From assembly GCA_019096065.1 (NCBI GenBank), contig JAGUCH010000002.1:2678501-2742500 (forward strand): a DNA stretch of 64,000 nt, read 5' to 3'. The notes beneath the pieces are model-generated. The model was not told the origin of the DNA and ran no database searches. It saw nothing but the letters and a program-made list of their open reading frames with translations. Each line of letters begins with the position of its first letter. The stretch's first letter is position 1. The position numbers were made by a program, and so were the translations under genes. Positions 10,460-22,900 of the stretch are shown in pieces. This DNA comes from Paracyclopina nana. Its lineage: Eukaryota > Arthropoda > Copepoda > Cyclopoida > Cyclopettidae.

Positions 10460-12896
10460 ATGTGGCTGGCTTTCTTATTGGTATTTTTGGCCTCGTTTTC
10501 GGCCTCTGCAAATGCGGGTACGTTGTCCAACCGGTTAAAGTCGGACGGAACTGAAACTCAACCCGCTGTCGTCAAGCAAGAAGACTCGCAAAATTTCGTC
10601 CCAATCAAAGGTGATATTCTAAATTATCCCAATGGGCGTAATTTAATTGACTTGTTTTCACAGGAGAAGAAAAGGGCAAAAAAGATCCAGATGATCGCCC
10701 AACTTTGGCCCATAATTCCCCTTTTTATTACCACGCCGCTCACCAGAATTATGATGTGAATACCCGATCCTCTCTGAACATTTACAAATATTTCTCAAAA
10801 CAACCCAGCAACTCGTCTCGTGACGCTCAAGCATTGACTGGCTGCGGAGCGGACATTTTGTGCGATGCTTCTACTTTAATAGTAAGTGTCACTCTATCGC
10901 ATTTGAGGAACTTGGTTTAATTCTAATTTGATTTTCAGTATCGAACTTTTGATGGTAGTTGCAACAACTTGAACCATCCAAGCTGGGGTCGCTCCAACAC
11001 GCCCTACAAAAGGCTGGCTCATCACAAATTCTCCATAATTAACTGTGGCAATCCTTCTGTGATTCCCTTGCCGAATCCGAGACTAACCAGTCGACTGCTT
11101 GTCAAAAGGGGCGAAAATGACGTGAGCTCAACTTTGACCATGTTCGTCATGACTTTTGGCCAAGTCATTGATCATGACTTGCAATTGACGCCAGTGAGGC
11201 AAACTCCAACTGGGGAATTCCTCGATTGTTGTGCTCCCATCAACAAAGAAGATCCGGATTGCTGCCCCATCGAGGTAACATATGAATAAGTGAAATTATG
11301 ATTTAATAATTAATTGAAGTTCTTTTTTCTTAGATACCAGTCAATGATCACTTTTATCGCCAAGATCTGAATAGGCCCAATTGCTTGCCGTTTTTGAGGT
11401 CCAAAAAGATCCAACCCACTGGCCAAGATTGCCTTAAATTGCCCGACGTGGAAAATGCCAACACAGCCTGGATTGACATGTCATTTGTCTATGGCTCCGA
11501 GGACTCACGTGCTCTGTATGATAACGTACTAAGAGCCAATTAGAAATAATTCCAACATTTAACATTATAGGGAATTGAGGTCGCCTGAGGGAGGTGGCAA
11601 AATGAAGACCAGTCCGGATTCCTTACGAGGTCGCCATTTCCCTTTCATCTCGGTCACCAATAATGTCCCAAGGATGAACTTTGGTGACACGAGGGGCGAT
11701 GTGCACCCCGGATTCACCGTGCTGACCACTGTGTTCTTACGCAATCACAACTTGATTGCTGACCAACTGAGGAGGATCCAGCCCTCGTGGACTGACGAGA
11801 AGTTGTACCAGGAAGCTCGCAAAATCAACATTGCCATCTTTCAGAACATTGTCTACACTCAATTTTTGAACGCTCTCTTGGGAGACATGAACGATGTGAG
11901 TGTACGCGAGCAGGAATTGCATCGCGATTTCTACGACCCCCAAGTGGATGGCAGCATTAAACTCGTCTTCTCCACAGCTGCATTCAGGTGCAACTTTGCA
12001 AAAAAAATTACAATATCATTGTAAAAATCATGCTTGTTATTTAGGCTTCACACGTTTGTCAGTGGAGCTTTCCAGTTGAAGGACCGAAATTTCCAGTTGG
12101 TCAAAAGCTTGAGGCTCCGGGATGTTTTCCACGCTCCAATGACTGTACTCGAAGACAACGTACGTAAAATTCGCCATTTGTGCTAATGTAGCAGTCCTGG
12201 GAAGGTTTTTTGCTTTTTGCAGAATTTTGATGACTTGATTAGAGGTCATGCCACGCAGTCATTGCATGAGTTTAACAATGTCTACACCGAGGAAATGACC
12301 GAGTGGCTGTTTGCTGATTTCAATAATCACGACTGGGGCCTGGATATTGTGGCATTAAACGTCCAACGTGGCCGAGATCATCAAATCCAAGGATACACCA
12401 CATACAAGTAATTACCAAATATTTTGCTTCAAAAGTGTGGCAAAATTTATGCAATTTTATGTGAAATAGGCAACTCTGCGGACTGGGCACAACTTTGAAG
12501 TGGAGCGACATGGAAGATTTGATCCCTGAGGAATTGGTGCACAGAATGCTGCACACCTACCAAAGTCCGGATGATGTGGATCTTTATATTGGTGGATCGA
12601 TGGAAATGCCATTGAAAGGCAGCCAACTTGGGCCCACAATGCACTGCTTAGTGAGAGCCCAGTTTGACAACTTGAAGAAAGGAGACCGATTTTTCTACAC
12701 GAACCCCTCGCAATTCACCGCCGCTCAACTTGCGTCAATCAAGAGAACGAGCCTTGCCTCCGTTCTATGCGACAATTCAGATGATCCGGCCAACTTGAGG
12801 CTGCCACGAAACGTTTTTAAAATTGCAGACAATTCTCGAAATCCGCTCATTCCATGCAGCCAGCATGAAAAGCTCAATGTCAACGCTTGGCGGTGA
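10460..12896 (+). CDS. Secreted animal heme peroxidase (peroxinectin/chorion type)
   Basis: Eight exons (10460-10610, 10664-10881, 10939-11274, 11334-11515, 11571-11987, 12045-12159, 12223-12407, 12470-12896) give 676 residues in one frame. The protein starts with a signal peptide (MWLAFLLVFLASFSASANA). Family landmarks in order: YRTFDGSCNN, the distal-histidine segment FGQVIDHDLQLTP, FVYGSEDSRAL, the proximal-histidine region AAFRLHTFVSG, NVQRGRDHQIQGY, and a cysteine-rich C-terminal part. The exon 4 donor is GTATGA at 11516; a later GT at 11526 would break the frame. Family members use hydrogen peroxide to oxidise or cross-link substrates in cuticle, eggshell or immunity. The usual glycine next to the proximal histidine (FRFGH) is absent here, a small variation. 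A taataaata poly(A)-like signal follows at about 12917. Confidence 0.93.
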
Positions 12897-13389
12897 AGCA
12901 ACTCTTTAAGCCTATGTAATAAATATGTACTTTTATTGTTTTTTCTCCAAAAATCTGTTGGATGTGTGTGTGTGATGGGCACATTATTTTGGACTTGTCC
13001 ACGTTTGGGCAAAACTGCAGAGAAAAATGGGAATGCTAATATTTTTGTGGGAGTTAAAAGAGCTTTTAGGAGATTTTCCTTATCTGGCAAACATGCTTTA
13101 CAACTTGGATCATAGAGTAGGTGACTCAGTCACAAATCAATGTGACTTTACTCTCATAGCACTGCAGCAAGTAAATACACAGTGACCAGCATTTTGATGG
13201 TGACTTTTTATAATTGCTATGCATTTCATGAAGCTCGATAGCGAAGCCTAGTGGGAAATGCATGACTTTTTTGAATAATGTGGGAAGAAATTTTTCTGTC
13301 CACATTTCAATGTGGCGTGCTGTGCAGCTGCGGTTATTTGGCGAAAAGCAAGAATCGATCTATGCGTAAAAAAATGCCACAGTATCAAA
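12897..13389. other. Intergenic; possible 5' exon of the LIM gene
   Basis: Contains the peroxidase poly(A) signal and no separate gene. The frame of the next gene stays open upstream of its first ATG (reading ...CVKKCHSIKMKCDEC), so a 5' coding piece could start here, but no clear start or acceptor is visible. Confidence 0.4.
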
Positions 13390-14320
13390 ATGAAGTGTGA
13401 CGAGTGCGGTTCTGATATTTCTGGGGCGTATTTCGAAACCGAGGGGAAACTGGTCTGCAAAAAGGACTACGAAGATGTGAGTTAATATTTCTTAGTGTAG
13501 ATTATTATGCTTAATTACTGTGGATATAATTGCAGAAGTACCAAAAGAAATGCAGTGTTTGCGAGCAGCCAATTCAAGGCTCCTACTTTTGCAAGGATGA
13601 CAAATTCTTTTGCGCTGATGACTACAAGGTAGAAATTCATACACTTGTGTAAAATGATATTTTTTGCGAGTATTTGGTCATTATAATGCAGAAATTGAAT
13701 GGGGACAACATGGATTGCAAAATGTGCGGAGTGAAAGTGTCAGGAGAGATTATTCGTGCAATCGGATATGTGTTCCATCCAGATTGCTTCAAATGCTGCA
13801 TTTGTGGGCTGAATTTAAGCACTAAAGAAGTTCCCTTCACGTCTGACAGCCAACATCGTCTCTACTGCCAACCGGATTACAACGAGTATAAGCAGAATTA
13901 TCAGTTATATAAGCAAACTTACATAAAAATGCAATTTTTCTGCAGAAAATTCGCACCCAGATGTCATGGCTGCCAAAAGCCGATTGCTCCAGAAGCTGGC
14001 GAAACTTCGGCTCCAAGATTGACAGCTTTGGATAAAGATTGGCATCCTAAGTGCTTCAAATGCCAGGTACTTAATAGTTTCATAATCTTATATAGGCTAA
14101 AAGCGCGCAAGTGAAGACGAGCGTGTGTAAAAAAGCGTGCGAAATCGTGCGCGCGTTTTTACTCGCGCGCGCTATGTTTTGATTTACTAAAATGACATCC
14201 ATTTTTGATACCAATTTAAAATTTTAGGGATGTGGAGAAGTCTTGAGCAGCTCTGAGGGCAAGAAATGCTACCCGAAAAATGACACCCCTTACTGCTTGG
14301 AGTGCAACAAAAAGAATTGA
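13390..14320 (+). CDS. LIM-domain protein, zyxin/Ajuba-like C-terminal layout
   Basis: Five exons (13390-13476, 13536-13628, 13692-13885, 13946-14066, 14228-14320) encode 195 residues made almost wholly of zinc-finger text. Two complete LIM domains follow each other (CKMCGVKV ... HPDCFKCCICGL ... YCQPDYN, then CHGCQKPI ... HPKCFKCQGCGE ... YCLEC). They are preceded by two half-LIM pieces, CDECGSDI...CKKDY and CSVCEQPI...CADDY, each matching only the second zinc finger of a LIM. The FAPRC linker between the last two domains and the CYP near the end resemble zyxin, LPP, Ajuba and migfilin. LIM domains mediate protein contacts at adhesion or actin structures. The N-terminus may be incomplete, because the first half-LIM would need an upstream exon. 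The last intron is unusually CpG-rich. Confidence 0.85.
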
Positions 14321-14363
14321 CTTGCACATGTATTGAACAAATGATGATTTATTATAGCCTTTC

Positions 14364-17300
14364 TTACATGGCATCTCCCAATCCATTGAGCATTTTGGAC
14401 ACTTTCCTGGCTGGAGGGAATTTGATGCAGTTCACTTCCAGCTTCACATTGCTTTCGTCCACTCCTTCGTAATTTCCTGTATCGCTCCTACAAATCAATT
14501 GATTAAACATCACTTTTTAGCTTGACATTGTCATTCACTGTTTTTATTTACCAGCTCTCTGAGCCAAAGTCGAAATGAGGGGCAAAGCCCAATTTAAAGT
14601 CAGCATCGAAGGGAGTGCTAAATTTGCCTCTGTACATAACAATATCAACCTGGAATTCATAGAAGAAATCATAACAATCAACTTTGATATTTTTTATGCC
14701 CATATCACCTTGAAGGTGCACCTAGGGGGAATCAAAGGTGGCAACTTCATGACTAAAGTATGCTTTACAACCCTAACGGCTTGAGTTTCATCCTTAAAAG
14801 TGAATGGTGTGGCCAACTGGTAAATAAACTCCTCACCTTTAAAGAATTATTGAAAGTTAAGAAAAATTCAGATTAAAATAATGATACCTGATAATACAGG
14901 CGGTCCATTTTCAATTGGGATCAGCAATGGCTCAATTCGGTCAAGACCAAATTCAGTTCCTCTGATTTCCTGCTTGTTCTTCAATGTGAATTTGTGCACA
15001 TATTTGGTTTCAACCTCGTGAGTTGGGCTCCATGGTGCATCAAGATAATCTTCACTTTCATTCACAACCTCCTTGGAAAACAGAATTTCCCTAGAGAATA
15101 ATTTGCTCTTTAATAATAAGCCTTCAAAATCAGAACATGTTCCCCACTTTTCAGAGGATATTTTGACAGAATCCCAATGCATTTGAATCTTCATAATTGG
15201 AGTCCTGAAATTGAGCCCTCGGATTGGCCTAGCTGAGCCAATTTGAGTGAAGAAAGATTTGTAAGGATTATCCTTATTTGGAGGATCATTGCTGATGAGC
15301 TCATCTGAAAGCGGACACACATTGATGAAAAACGCCAAAAGTATGCTATTGCTTGAGGCAAAAAGGACAGTATCTGGTAGCCCCAGGACCAGTTAGGTCT
15401 CCTTACTTCCAATGTGGTACATGACTTTTCCTTGAAAGTGAGGCTCAGCATAAAGGGCCCAGCCTCCAGAATTCACTTTATAAGTGGTGGCTTTCTCGGG
15501 GAACTTGTACATGGAGAATTCAGGCTGGTCACCATACAGGGTGAAGTTGTAATGAGCTGCAAATAGAGTTATTTAGTAGTGAATGAAGGTGGACTCTCTT
15601 TCATTAATTTACGGTTCAAGTGATCATCAACGTTGGACAAAGCTTTGAACCACACAGTATTATCCTTATCCACTGCCCAAAGTGTGTCTTCAGTGCACTC
15701 AATCTGCATAAGTTTTAAGTCAATATTTGCAAATACTAGGATTTGAGATAAGGCAAAAAAGAGAGACCTGTTTGAAGATGATTTTGCTATCTTTGGGCTG
15801 CTCAATTCGAACCCAATGAGTTCCCTCATGGTTGGGTGACTTGGACACCCCATCTTTTTCAAAGACATTGGCCCTATAATAAATGTCTCGGTTTCCAGCC
15901 AGAGCCAAGACACAATTAGCACCAGAATAAATCTGCTGGAATTTGCCCTCAATTTTGATCCAACCTGAATAAAGCATAACAATAGCTGTAATTGCAAACT
16001 GGTTAAAATCCAGTATACCTGTGCCTTCATTCTCTGGATCTCCATAAGAATTCAAACGGTAGAAAACACACTGGTCAGCATTGATTCCCCAAACTCCACA
16101 GTTCCCCACAGAAACCTAGAGAAAACTTGGAATCAATCTCTTTCTCATTTTGGCCCTTTTTAGTTACCTGTTTGAGGCTTCCGGAAATGGTTTTCCAATT
16201 TTGCCCCATGGGGGAAGCTGAGCTAGCACCTTTTCTGTACCAGATTTTCTCCTTAATGTCCACAGCCCAAACGTGACCTTTACTGCTGCATGAAACCTGA
16301 ATCATTGAAGGCAAGGTTAAATTTTAGCAGGAAGTCGCAAAACTTGAAATTGATCACTTGTTTCATAGGGTCAGCATCAACAGTAGCCCAATCACGCCCC
16401 ATGGGAGAATCCTCAGCAATTCCACGCCTCACAATAACTCGGCCTTCATGATTTACGCCCCAGATGCAATTGTCACCCACTGACATTTGACGCAAAGAAC
16501 CCTGAAAAAAATACATTGTATAAGATAGTATCCAAGGGAATCTGAGGCTTTGCTTTCTCGAATTTTTACATGCAATTAGACAAAGAAAAATGTCTCTATG
16601 TAGGCTTTGACAGAAAAATGAAGCTTTCAAGATTTCCCCATCAGATAGCAAATGTTCCCCCCCTGGGAAAACGAGACACCTCAGTTGTTGACCTTCGAGG
16701 TTCATTAAAGCCCGGTTCCAACATGGTAAATCAGCATAGTCAGGAGACATAACTTGACTTTTTAGCATAGTCAGGTCACAGCTAGCTCGCGCGCTCAGCT
16801 CAACCTGACTTAACTGGTTAACCGTACTATACTATGTTGATATCCCGTGTTGGAACCGGGCTTAAGTTTTTTCAGTCCCATGCCATTTTGTAGCCGTATG
16901 CAAATTCTGTCGTCAAGAATTGCTGCACCTTATCACACCACTGAGGCCAAGTGATGAAAGTAGTAGCGGCGCATTTTCGATAAAATAAATCTGCTTTCTC
17001 CTTTTCCCGCGTTTCTCGCTGCATTTCAATCGTTATTTTTCACAAGAAAAAGCAACAATGTCAACGACGTTTCCAAACGACTTTCTCAACTATTTTGTCA
17101 CGTCTTTGACCGCGTAAATACCATTCAAAGTGAAAAATTCCCCAAAATGTACTTTTTACCATTCATTGTAATCATTTTCAATTTATTGCTTCAATATGAA
17201 ATAAATTAGTTTGAACCGAGAAAAAAGTGGAATGTTATCTAGAACAGGCAACGCTCGGCTCGTTTGATAAGCATGCCAAAAATGTTGTCAGACCTTCGAA

Positions 17301-19972
17301 AAATTGACATCCTAGCACATTTTCACAACTGCTGGCAATCACTGCATTACATTGCGCACAGTGGACAATTCCTCCCTTTGCCCCGCATAGCTCTAAACTA
17401 TCTAGAATACGCGCAATTTTCCATTAAAAAATTTTTTTCACGCATTTCCATTTGCACTAAAATAATCCACAGTGGACAGTTTTTCTTTTGAAAAAATCAC
17501 AAGAAATCAGCTTCGAATTTGCGCATCGAATTCTAGGAGCAAATAATCCACAGATTATGTATGTATCCACATGCATGCTTTTGAATCATATGGAAAAATG
17601 ATAAAATAAATAATCCGCTGTGGCAATCGCAAAAAAAGCTAGGCCAGCTGTTGTAAATTGTGTACAGCTAATGAAATTAGCAAATCCTTCAAATCCCTTG
17701 ACGCATTATCCTTGAAAACTTTCCCTCTTTTTTTACTATCCTTGCTGACCTGACTTTCGCTTTTTCTCAATTTCCTAATTCTTCTCATAGATTTCTGCTG
17801 TGATGCGTAAAAAAGAGCTCCTGCTTTCTAGTTCGAAAGAATGTGCTTACATTTGCAATTTTGCACCATCCATCGCCTTTGGCCTCGTTCATGGCAGCTT
17901 TGGCACCAGGTTTCCCACCAGACATGTGAAATCTGCACCAAACGCTCTCGTCTTTGGCAGCAGACGCGAAAATGCCGCCAGGCCCAACCGAAACGTATTT
18001 CATCAGCTGAACATTCACATCAGCTCGCACCCAAGGAGACTTTTCAATATTTTCAGCTAAAATGAAAAAAAACCACATTGTTACTTTTAAGGCAAATCTC
18101 ACTGACTTCCTTCGAGCCAATTTTATCCTCATGATAACGAATTTTACTAAACATTTTTAAGAGGTTCTTTTTAAATAGCCAGCTTTGATATGTGGGAAAC
18201 AATTCAAATTCAAATTTGAAAATCCTCCCTATCAAATAAAGTGTTGCTTTATTTGGACTACCTTAAGCTTCTTCCCAATATGAGAGGCATTAGCAGGCTA
18301 AAAAAGCATAAAAAGCTCAAAATTTGTTCTTTAGCCAGTCAACATTTCTGGCATGCTGCTACAGCATTGCAAAAGTTGCAGCTCAGTGAGAATGTAACAA
18401 GAACAAATTCCTGCGAGCATTAGGCATTTTTATAGTCAGCTCCAGCATAAAAAGGTTAAGCAGCGCACAATTTGTTTGCTTACAAAAGTTAGATAATGCC
18501 CAAATTACCTTTGTAATTAGTAGAACTTGCCAAGTACAATTCCGGGCTGGACAAATCATCCTTGGCCAATTTGATGGATTTGGGCTCAGATGGGATTGAA
18601 AAGGTCTCAATATCAGCATAACGGCCTTCCTCAAGAATAACGGGAGTTCCCTAAACAAACAAAGTAATCAGATTTTTAAAGGCGTAACTGCGCATGCGCG
18701 TTGTTTACAGTACGCGGGCCACGGCGCGGCACGGCGTCCTAGGCAAGCACGCCCGTTGAAAAGAATATAGCAGAGACTTAGATTACTAGAGAAGCGAAAT
18801 TACGTGACGTCATAGGGGGTGCGTGCCTCTTTTTTGGGACGCTCCAAAAGAGAATATATGGCTTTTTGCCAGTGGCTGCCTGAGTTTGGGCTGGGGCTGA
18901 CTTTTCATTCCAAATATTTCAGAAATGATCCATTTGTGTTCAATGTCATGTATAGTTTGAATGTAAGTTGACTAAGTGCCTCTAACTTTCATTTATGACA
19001 GTTTTATGGTTCTTATTGAAAGTTTCTATATAATTAAGAATCATTTTTATGGTACAGCCATTTTTTCGTTGTTAGCTTAGCACCACTGGAAATGGCCAAC
19101 CGCTTACAGATTAAGTCTATTTTCCGATATATATGATCAAACTTGCGAATCTGGTTACTCTGATATCATTTGACGGAAAATCTCGGCCCCAAGGAAACCA
19201 AGCTAGTATGTCTAATCTCTTTCTGATATGGCGCTGATTTCGGCGTTGCTCAAAATAGGATTTTTATTGTCAAAGAAATGCGGAGTGTGGCATTTTTTGA
19301 AAGTATACGTCTATAAAAAAGTAATGAAAAAGATAACTTATTGTCGCGTAGCAGAAAAGTGGAATGTTTACATTTTTACTTCGCTTCTCTTATAATCTAA
19401 GTCTCTGGAAAATAGAAGTCTCACCTTCATCAGCTCTTCTGGATAAAAAAGCCAAGGGTTCCCTTGAATGATGACTGATCCTATGGATTTGCCCTTCCAT
19501 GGACACTCATTTACTTTAGAAACACTGTCAGTAAAAGAATGCTCATCTCCCTGGAAATTGGGCTGGGAAAATAAGACAAGTTTCCCAGTTCCTCCACCAG
19601 CCTGCTTCAAATGGGCGAATTTCTTCATTGGGGGAGACTAGAAATATATAGAAAATAGCCTTTTTCATCCTCTTTTTGAAATATTAGTTACTTAGGGATA
19701 AGCAAATATTCCAAGCTGTTCAAAATTAATAAATTAATAAGGTGCAAATTTGTTTAAGAGTGTGAAATGGAGTGTTGCTCACCAGTTCAAGCTTTGAGCG
19801 AAAAAAAGGGTGAGAAATTGAAGCTTTCTACGTGACTTATGGAGTTGACTAATGAGGCTCAATTTGTCTTTTGTGAAAGCTTAACATTGCTAGCAAGCTC
19901 AATTGATTGCAGGGCGATTTTAATGCTTATTCCAGACAAGATAGACAAAAGCATCAAGATTGACTTTGACAT
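14364..19972 (-). CDS. Secreted beta/gamma-crystallin / tectonin-repeat protein
   Basis: Fourteen exons join in frame to 741 residues (first coding exon 19886-19972; then 19425-19637, 18509-18650, 17851-18056, 16358-16501, 16168-16296, 16019-16115, 15768-15964, 15613-15703, 15407-15556, 14888-15304, 14778-14836, 14552-14721, 14364-14487). The first exon gives a signal peptide (MSKSILMLLSILSGISIKIA); its link to exon 2 is inferred from frame and splice consensus. Residues about 45-140 form a beta/gamma-crystallin-like pair (GKLVLFSQPNFQGDEHSF; GTPVILEEGRYADIETF). Residues about 150-435 hold five or six tectonin repeats (for example VSVGNCGVWGINAD and GDNCIWGVNHEGRVIVRRG). A further crystallin motif (GGWALYAEPHFQGKVMYHIG) follows, then about 200 residues I cannot assign. 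Tectonins bind lipopolysaccharide or glycans in fish-egg lectins and tachylectin-1, so an extracellular lectin or defence role is a reasonable inference. Two introns carry MITEs. Confidence 0.85.
16706..16865. mobile_element. Small MITE with TAA target duplication (PIF/Harbinger-like)
   Basis: The sequence AGCCCGGTTCCAACA at 16709 is the inverse of TGTTGGAACCGGGCT ending at 16862, giving a 154-bp element with imperfect inverted ends of about 30 bp. TAA flanks it on both sides (16706-16708 and 16863-16865), matching the 3-bp TWA duplications of PIF/Harbinger elements. It has no coding capacity. It lies in the long intron (16502-17850) of the crystallin/tectonin gene. The superfamily call rests on the duplication length alone. 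Confidence 0.75.
18763..19415. mobile_element. Non-autonomous hAT-like DNA transposon (MITE)
   Basis: Inverted ends of about 30 bp, starting CAGAGACTTAGATTA, sit at 18771-18801 and 19377-19407 with three or four mismatches, enclosing 637 bp without a transposase. The flanks GAATATAG (18763-18770) and GAAAATAG (19408-19415) match at 7 of 8 positions, consistent with an 8-bp target duplication. A CAGNG start and 8-bp duplication are the hallmarks of hAT elements. It occupies the intron between exons 2 and 3 of the crystallin/tectonin gene. A GC-rich block at about 18690-18755 lies just outside it. Confidence 0.75.
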
Positions 19973-22900
19973 GCTAAAAAGGCCACAACAACTTAACTTT
20001 GTTGAGTAATTCAATCTAGCATGAAAGAGAGCATGCTTTTTCATTATTTCTTCACTTGACAATGTATTTTCCACTTAATTTGCTCCTCAGCTCACCTTGC
20101 AATGGACGGCTGGAAATCAATTTCAGTGCAAGAATGTGTGTGTGTCAAGGTGTGAAGATGACATCTAACTGAGTCTTTAATTGTAAGGCCGACTTTCTAA
20201 AGTGTGACATTCAAATTGGTTACACAAACACAATGGGACCACAGCTTGAAAAACTCGAAAAAATCCACTGTAATTGATTAACTCGTCAAAAATAAAACCT
20301 TATTGAGTAAATTGAAATAAAGTACGTTTAGACCACTTTTTAACCCACTGTGACAAAGACAACAGCTGTTTCAGTGAAGCATAGCAAAAATCCATAATCA
20401 CCCGCCCCAAAAATTTGGCATTCCATGCTTAGAGCGTTGCAAGTCAGGCATGCCTATTTAAACTTGCCGAAAAAAGGCGTGAGCGTGAACAGAATTTCTT
20501 CGCAAAAACGTTTAAAATTGGTGCTAACTCTGGGTAATTAAAAATTACGCTTCAAAAACAATACAAAGGTAAACAATGTCACTGGACTTTTGTCCCACTT
20601 TTTATTCTGACCGCGGCAAAAGGAGGTCTTTTCCCCTTATTTTAAGGATTTTACAGGCCAACAGCTTTTTTGCTATGCCCCTAAAAAATCAAATTCTTCC
20701 CAGCCAAATTACCCAATCAACCAGACGTAGAAGACAAGCGTGTCGGCGTAGCACAGATTTTCTCAGCTGAATTATTGCTTTCTTCTTTTGACTACCATTT
20801 CTTTCATTGTCAAGTTAAAACAGCATTGAATGGGATTGAACAAGTCAAAACGGATAAATCATAATTAAATAAATGTGGGCCCATTAAATGAAGCTATAAT
20901 TCTCTTATCAGCTCCCAATTATCACAGGGCTTAATTTGGACTAAACTATAAAAATAAATTTAGAGTTTATGACTGGCTTTTTTACAAACCAGATCGCTTT
21001 TTTGAAGATGTGTTTTTTTTACACATTTAAGCCTAGAACTGATTACAGTACGCTCACTTAGATTTCTCCAGCTTCCTCGGATTCTGATAGCTTATTAACA
21101 GCCCCATTTTGTATTCCCGCGCTACAAATGAACATTTCATGGGAAATTGCGATCTAAGGGATATTTGGCGAAAAATGCTTGAATAAGTTTTTAACAGAAA
21201 TTTGTTCTTATGCCAAATCGTTCTCATCTACCATGCAAAAAAATTGCAATTTTCTGCTTATTTTTTCTTGATTTCCAGATAATTTTAGATTTTTTCGAAA
21301 ACGTATATTTTTTTACTGGAAAAATGACGAAGTATGAAACTTACGATTTTGAAAGCTTTGGCACGAGGTAATTTCCATTTCCATTTTCGATGAAAATTCC
21401 AACTTGGGACAAGCACTTTTTTTAAGGCAGAAATAAGCTGCTTAACAGTTATCGCTACTCACAGCAGCGCCGAGCCGAGCGCGAGCGGTCAAAAGGTCAG
21501 CTGATTTTTTATGATGATCGCAGCGCTTTCAGATTTTTTGTCCGAAAACAAATTCATATGTCTCCGACATAATTTTTCTTCGTGAGAAAAATGCTTAATT
21601 TTAGGATTATAATTGGCAAAAATACGCGGTTCAGAAAAATGAGGATTTTAAAATCTTTTTCATCGGTTGTCTTGGCATAAATGGGCACGGGTTGGCTGTT
21701 TTGTTATGATTATTTCTGGGAGCCACTGCACTGGAAAATGTAAACATTGAACGAGTCGCTCATCATTCTTCATTCTGAATCATTCATTCGAGCTTCGAGT
21801 CTTCGACTTTCAGCAAAATCTCGCGAAAATTACGGAATTGGTTGAGCAAGTTGATGCAAAAGGAAAACGGGATGAACATGGAGCGATTTATTCCTTTTTT
21901 TAAATGCATGGGCATCACTTAAAAACCCGTTGAGGTAAGTCAATTTTTTTGCCACATTCGATTGTTGTGAATTTTAATCCGCGTAATGAGCCAAAGGTGA
22001 AATTTCACTAAATTCTAAATGGCATGCGCCATCTAGCCCGGCAACTTTGCCCAGAACATTTGGCATGTCTGCACTACAAAGGCGACATAATCAACGGATC
22101 TTAAAAATGGCACCTTTTCAAGCCACCATGTTCAGATTGCGGATTTTTTTTATCTTTCCATTGGTGCAACCAATTTTTCTAGCCTGGCATCAGCAAGTGA
22201 TCACTTTAAAAGTTTCGCGCGAGAATTTTTTTATCAAAAAAATACTTCCTCAAAAAGCGCCATCTTACGAAAAAGTGTGTCCCAACAACGGCTTATTGAC
22301 CAGGTATAATTGTGATTACTATTTAGTAGAAAAAATCAATAAGCCCAAATTCAACGTTGTGCTTTTCTTGATATATGACACTTCGAGATAAGGCAATGAT
22401 TACTTTTCATCACTGATATCTATGAAAATAGGCTGTTGTGATTAATTTGGCGTTCCAGAAATTGCTGATTGCTGTTCATTCAATGTATCATTTATGTCCT
22501 AGCTCTCAATTCTTCCGCTAAAACTCTCATTTGTGCTTTTGATAACTATCACCGGAATTTTACCAGCCTTGAAATAGCAAATCAATCCAATGAAAGTTTG
22601 TCATTGTTAATTTTTCCACCTTTCATTTTTGCTTCTTCTCACAATTTTTGTGAAAGCATTCCTTGTGCATGGTATATTGGCTTTTCTTTTCATGATGGAA
22701 AATGCCTCCAAATTACTTACATCCCCATTTTGGTGTTCCACCATGTTAGGCTACTTATCTTGAGAGATGATCTTGCTTGATCACCTACTCTTGAGCAACT
22801 ACTGAGTTTGTAGTAGTGAAAGTTATTGAAAGTTTTGTGACCATGAATGCTGCTTCAGCTCTAATTTCATGACAGGGCAGAGATAGAAAAGTTTGCTTGC

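Noticed and set aside
11516-11575. Frameshift in the heme peroxidase
   Set aside because: It appears only if the donor at 11526 is used; the earlier GTATGA donor at 11516 restores a continuous frame and the expected family text.
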